DNA of 64,000 nt, taken from NCBI GenBank assembly GCA_020152595.1, contig JAIGNY010001179.1:645001-709000 (forward strand), written 5' to 3'. The notes beneath the pieces were generated by a model, which saw nothing but the letters and a program-made list of their open reading frames with translations, was not told the DNA's origin and searched no databases. This stretch comes from Chiridota heheva. Its lineage: Eukaryota; Echinodermata; Holothuroidea; Apodida; Chiridotidae. Made by a program: the position numbers and the translations under genes. The stretch's first letter is position 1; each line of letters opens with the position of its first letter. Of this stretch, positions 59,346 to 64,000 are shown piece after piece.

Positions 59346-60282
59346 ATTGCTTTTAATGCCTTCTTTCCTGCTTGATTTCTTTATGGCATTTGAACATACA
59401 TGAATGGGAGGGTGAAAATGTTGCTGTGGTGCTAAGGATTGTCAAACCCAAGCCAAGTGTCCTCTGAGAGCCAACCATTGAAAACCTATTCACTACTACT
59501 ATTCTTTACTGTCGCTATGTTTACTTTTTGTGTATAATTCCATTCTGTCTCTTCTAGGTTTATGTTAATCGTAATCTTTTTCTTTTATCTGTTTTATGTT
59601 AATTCTCTTTCGTTTGTGTATCTCTTTTATAATACAAGCATAATAATCAGATATCACATTTTCCTTTGTTATCATTACCTCTGTACTTGAACCGCCCTTT
59701 GTCGAGGTTATCAAGTTTTTTTCTCTTTTGTGTTGGCACTTCCATCTAGAACTGTAGGCTGTCGGGGCTTTACAGGGAGGGGTGCGAATATCCCTTCCAT
59801 CCGAGTACTTCAAAAAAAATCCAACAAAGTTGGGGTCAAATTGGTAAAAAATAATGACCTTTTCTTTAGTTAAAATCCTCTGGAAAAGTAAGTCATGGGT
59901 GAAAGAAACTCCCCCTGGTATGCAATGTGTTTGCAGACTTTCAGGTAAATACTAGAAAATGTTGCCTTACCATCCCCATCCCTTGGGAATATGCACAACA
60001 GAAACTTACAACCTTAATCAAAACTGGAATATGTGCACGTTTCTTTAAACTGAATTGTGAGCTAGCAGCAGTTTTTGCTTCAGCAAAATAAGTGGGATTT
60101 TATTGTAAGTTTGATGTGCAGGTTCTTCTTGTAAGATGTCATGTATATCAAAAGCAGCGTGGAAAGTAAAGTATGCACTATTGCTGTTCACGACACATCA
60201 CACATTAATTCTCAATGACAAGCCAGCTCAACTCAAAAGCAATGCTGCCTCTCTGGTCTTACACTTGACAATATTTGATAAT

Positions 60283-60450
60283 CCGCTTTAGTCGTGGACA
60301 TATTGTTAACTTGTATGAAAGAAGATTGAAAAAGAAACCAAATGGTAAAGAAACTAACTTACAATGAAGTTAAGTTATGTAGAGAGTGACTAGTGTGGAA
60401 AGTCTAGTTTATCCTCACTTTCTTAACAATTGTTTATGTATTAATTGAGA
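60283..60450. mobile_element. Diverged subfamily A MITE end
   Basis: 'tccgctttagtcgtggacat', 'gtatgaaagaagattg', 'aaagaaacc' and 'cctcactttcttaacaattg' match the left arm and interior of the 62788 copy. No partner end was located. Confidence 0.4.
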
Positions 60451-61045
60451 CTTTTCCTGTGGTCATTGAGCAACCTTCTTTTGTAACCTTACAAAAACAT
60501 ACTGTACCTTTCTTTCATGTCCTCATTGTGTATTTCTTGATATCATCAATTTTTTTTGATTCTTTTCTTAAAATTTCTTTGAAAGTTCTGTAGCTTTTCT
60601 TGATCTTTGTTTTCTGTAATTGTTTTAAATTTCTTAATTGTAAGTTACATACTTTCAATGTAACTATCTATTGTTCTTTATTTCTGGTTTCTTTACCAAA
60701 CCCATAATCACCAGTTCTTAGAAAACGCAAGTGTTATTTTCTAACTTTTCCTGGTCATCAGTTTCAGTGGCCTATGCTGTTTGACTTTGATGAAACGGTC
60801 GTTCTCTGACAGTTTTAAACTGTTTTCTGTCTTTTAGCTAAACTTCAGTTCTCTAATTTCAATCTATAGCACTTAGCGAAAAGCATGGTATATTTTCTTT
60901 TAGTTAAGCACCACCTCACATAGTGATTCTATTCTCTTCTTTTGCAATCTTTTATCACTTATTCTTGCTTTTGATCTCTTTTATATGTTTAAAATCATAG
61001 TTCTCTTCAACTCAAATAGAACTATTTCTATCTTGTCTTACCTTA

Positions 61046-61130
61046 CAGTAATCCCTCAGTTATCCAAACCTGTCAGGACCAGTTTGAATAAGCAAAAAAG
61101 TTGAATATTAACAGAATTAAGCAAGCTGCC
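61046..61130. mobile_element. Possible pogo/Tigger-like terminal fragment
   Basis: 'cagtaatccctcagttatcc' preceded by TA, then 'ggaccag' and 'gaataagcaaaaaagttgaa', resembles pogo-type termini (CAGT..., 'ttatcc', then 'ggataagc'). No opposite end was found. Confidence 0.35.
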
Positions 61131-61489
61131 GTGAAATAATTGATGGGTGGGTAATACCATGAAAAGTGGAGACACTACCCGGGGGAACAGGGGGTCATTC
61201 CCCATAGCCCCTAGAAGATCACTTTGCACCTCCAGAAAATTGTGTAGTGACATGTTGTCCGATTTATAGGCTATTGCCCCCCCCCCCCCCCAAAATTCCT
61301 GGTGCTGCCATTGACAGTAAAGTACAGATACAAACCCGATCCCCAGTGGGTCTCCATCCAGTACTTCACAGGCTGTAATTGTCTTAGTGTAAATATTCTA
61401 GTGAAGTTCTGCAAGACATTTTAAACCTTAGTATACCTAAACTATTTATAAAGAATTTCGTATTTTGTAATCCTTTAGTTTTCAGGGCC

Positions 61490-61692
61490 TCTTTTAACCC
61501 AGGGCTTGATTTAGGCCAGGGTTTCAGTGCCTCATTTAACCCAGGGTTTCAGCCAGCATATGGTTCAGATAATTAAGGTGTTAGGATAAGTGGGGTTAGG
61601 ATAAGTAGGTGTGGGATAAGTTGGCTTGGGATTAGTAAGGTTGGTATTAGTAAAGTTGGTATTAGTAAAGTTAGGATAAGTATAGAGTAATA
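61490..61692. repeat. Short tandem repeats TTAACCCAGGG and GTTAGGATAAGTA types
   Basis: 61490-61560 holds three 'aacccagggtttcag'-like units. 61575-61690 holds about seven 16-18-bp 'ttaggataagtaggg' and 'ttggtattagtaaag' units. Confidence 0.75.
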
Positions 61693-62787
61693 AGTGAGGA
61701 TTACTGTTCCTTCTTTGATTCTTGTGATTCTTCTCTTTTACAAATTCTATTGTATCTCTTTATTTCTTAATTATACTCAGAAAAATCTGACATTGCAAGT
61801 TTTTTCAATGATCTGTAAATTCTTTGTATTATTCTTTGATCTTGGTTCTTTTATGACAGAAATCACGGCTATACAAAATGGCTGATGTTGAGCAACAATA
61901 ACCAATGGGAAAAAAAAAAAACATTTTCTATATTTGCTGTAAATAGCTTTTCTCTTGTCTGTAAATATTTTCACATGGATACTAAATTTGCAGAAAAATC
62001 AATGTTTAGAATGAACAGTGTTAGTATAAAAGCTTCTTGTTTTTCAAACTTTTCCTGAGATTATGCAACATATCAGTTCATAATCCTTCATTACATTGAG
62101 AACATGCGTAATCTTCTTTACCTTATTTCTCAACATGGGGGGGATATTGTTTCAATCTTTCTTCAAATAAAAGAAATTGAGCTCTCCCTTATCTTTGTAA
62201 ATATTTATCTTTCTTGATCTGATCTTTATTCATACAATTTCCAACCTCTCTGCTGTTACTTTTAAAGGAGCACCCAGCAGAGAAGCGAGGGCATATTTTT
62301 AGGGTCTCTAGAAAAATAGAAAAATTGTTTTTCTCAATAACTCTGCTTTGCTATCAACACAAATTTTGATGTGAAATAAACATCGCTTTTCTTGTTATTA
62401 GTAGTTCTGTGTTAAGTACTTTGAGATTCTAATGGTGGTTCAACATGAATGTTAAAAAATTCCAAACAGCCGAGCGAGCGATGAACTCAAGAAATGTTTG
62501 AGAAAAATTCCCAGAAATTAATGCTCTCTCTTTGGCCGAGTGCTCCATAAGTCTCGGTCGGATATTGTTCTTATGATTGCGGTGTTTTCTTACAATCTTT
62601 CTCTTCTTGTAAATTGCATCTTTAATTGGTAGTGTTATATGCATGACTTTGAATAAACTTTGAAATCTCTTCACCTTTTTCTTCTCTGTCTCGTACTATA
62701 TCTTCTACTTTCATTTTCTCTAGACTTTGCCCAAACGTGTAAGGAGATCAACAGACTGCCTGTAATAAAACCTTGTGTTACTATTCA

Positions 62788-63476
62788 AAGATTACTTCTA
62801 TAGTCGAACATTTCTATCTTGCATGAAAGGACCAACTTGAACTATGAAGAAATTTGTAACAAACTTGCATGAAAGTGACTTGCAACAGCACACATTTTAT
62901 TAAAAATCAATTAAGAAACAAAATGGTAAAGAAACTACTTCAATATCTTATCCATTAAGGAGATATTCAAGTTTAAAGCTTTGTCTCTTTCATGCAAAAA
63001 GGACTGGTAAGTCTACTTACTACGGTCGACACCCCATCTTCACTTTCTTAACAATTGTTAATGCATTTAAAAGAATTTAACTATTTTACTATATGCATTA
63101 TTTTTGATAAATCTTGGGAGCCGTGATGTCAAAAGTAGTCTTGATTGATTTCAGTCGTTTCAGAGAATCTCCTTAACAGAATAACATTTTTGGATACTTT
63201 CTTCACTAATTTGTCTTTATCGAAATTCTCTTTCATATAAAATGGAACTAATCCATTAAATCTTCTCCTGACATCCGTTGTTTCAGTCACAATTTTGTGG
63301 AAAAAGATTTCAACAAAGCAATACTTTTGCTACTAGTCTGATTTCAGTCATTTGTGTATAAATCTGATAATAGAATATTTCCTTCATGGAGTTGAGATTT
63401 CTAAACATTTTCTTCACCATTGTGTTGCTTTTGTCATGTCCTCTTTTAGACAATGTGAACTTGACCACTAAACTAA
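62788..63476. mobile_element. TTAA-type MITE, subfamily A, diverged copy
   Basis: The left arm 'agattacttctatagtcgaa' and 'tgcatgaaaggacc' aligns with the subfamily A left end. The interior 'ttatccattaaggagatatt' and 'caagtttaaagctt' also matches. The right end CTTGACCACTAAACTAA is followed by TTAA at 63477-63480. The left boundary is approximate. Confidence 0.6.
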
Positions 63477-63480
63477 TTAA

Positions 63481-63800
63481 AGGATTCAGTGGTCAAGCAT
63501 GTTTATCTTATATGAAAGAAGACTTCATTAGAAACAAAATGGTGAAGAATGCATTCAAAAATCTTACTCCGTTAAGGAGATCTTAAGTTTAAAGTTTGGT
63601 AACATTTGTGTAGAAACGACTGAAATCAGACTAGTTGTGATGTCATAGCCTCAGATTCCTCAGTCTTTATGTATTCTATCAGATTTTGTCCTGCGATTTC
63701 GTAGCTCCAAAAAGGAGTAAAACTGAATCTAGGAAGGGTATTTATAATATACCACCTGAAGGAAGTTTTAGGAAAATAATTTAAAGAATTCAATATACTA
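63481..63800. mobile_element. TTAA-type MITE, subfamily A, partial copy adjoining the previous one
   Basis: Starts directly after the shared TTAA (63477-63480) with AGGATTCAGTGGTCAAGCAT, then 'tatatgaaagaagacttc', 'aaacgactgaaatcaga' and 'gactagttgtgatgtcatag'. It matches the reverse complement of the right half of the 30891 element. No right end is found before about 63800. Confidence 0.6.
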
Positions 63801-64000
63801 CTTTAAAATACATCAATCACAAGTTTAAGGATGTATGGACAGGTAGGGACAAATTGAGCTTAATTGGAAGAACATATGATATATACCATAAATTGCAAGT
63901 ATATTTTGTTAGGTTAACCTATTGTGTTTTATTTCTTCACCATTTGGCAGTTGAATATGACCAAGAGATTTTGAATTTCCTTAATTTTCCTCATTCAATC

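Larger units (their letters stand above)
59346..62787. other. No gene seen; scattered repeat fragments
   Basis: AT-rich DNA with a diverged MITE end (60283), a C-run (61268-61282), a possible pogo-like end (61046) and short tandem repeats (61490-61692). Confidence 0.5.

Overview
The window is eukaryotic, AT-rich, intron-heavy DNA carrying one recognisable host gene on the + strand: the central and 3' part of a polypyrimidine tract-binding protein gene (PTBP1/2/3 family, an hnRNP I type splicing regulator). Thirteen exons can be placed between 6061 and 48513. All splice phases agree, and joined they give an open frame of 490 codons plus a TAG stop. They encode the linker before RRM2, then RRM2, a long low-complexity linker, RRM3 and RRM4. 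RRM1 and the 5' end lie left of the window. A single PTBP gene with long introns, together with tRNA-derived SINEs ending in a 'gcactatataagaactaagta' plus ATT-type tail, suggests a marine invertebrate, most likely an ambulacrarian deuterostome (echinoderm or hemichordate). That assignment is inference.

Layout: 1-6060, intronic or upstream DNA with one MITE (3920-4455). 6061-6207, in-frame cassette exon. 10396-10609, 13842-13900 and 17241-17457, RRM2 exons. 22391-22504, symmetric linker exon. 29457-29614, Met/Gly linker and start of RRM3. 34346-34379, a 34-nt microexon. 41132-41224 and 43049-43146, rest of RRM3. 44571-44689, 45731-45805, 46219-46282 and 48433-48513, RRM4 and stop. 48514 to about 49600, probable 3' UTR. 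49600-64000, no recognisable host exon, only repeats and unassigned AT-rich sequence (long 3' UTR or intergenic).

The most interesting signal is the 34-nt microexon. Its length, position and phase match the mammalian PTBP1 exon whose skipping under PTB control causes a frameshift and NMD. Skipping here would put a TGA 25 nt into the next exon. The microexon is preceded by a 143-nt AG-free zone that begins with a branch-point-like site and a 36-nt CU tract, which is the layout of a distant-branch-point exon controlled by PTB. This suggests an ancient autoregulatory poison-exon circuit.

The introns are full of mobile and tandem repeats. There is a superfamily of TTAA-flanked MITEs in three subfamilies, with terminal repeats that have multimerised (11 x about 110 bp at 39350-40540). 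A LINE fragment with an RNase H domain is nested in a Harbinger-like element. A 105-bp MITE is nested in a larger MITE, with an empty-site copy 30 kb away. Two tRNA-type SINEs are present, one with a 17-bp minisatellite grown between its A and B boxes, and an RT-bearing LINE fragment lies in the last intron. There are well over a dozen minisatellite arrays, several lying close to PTBP splice acceptors.
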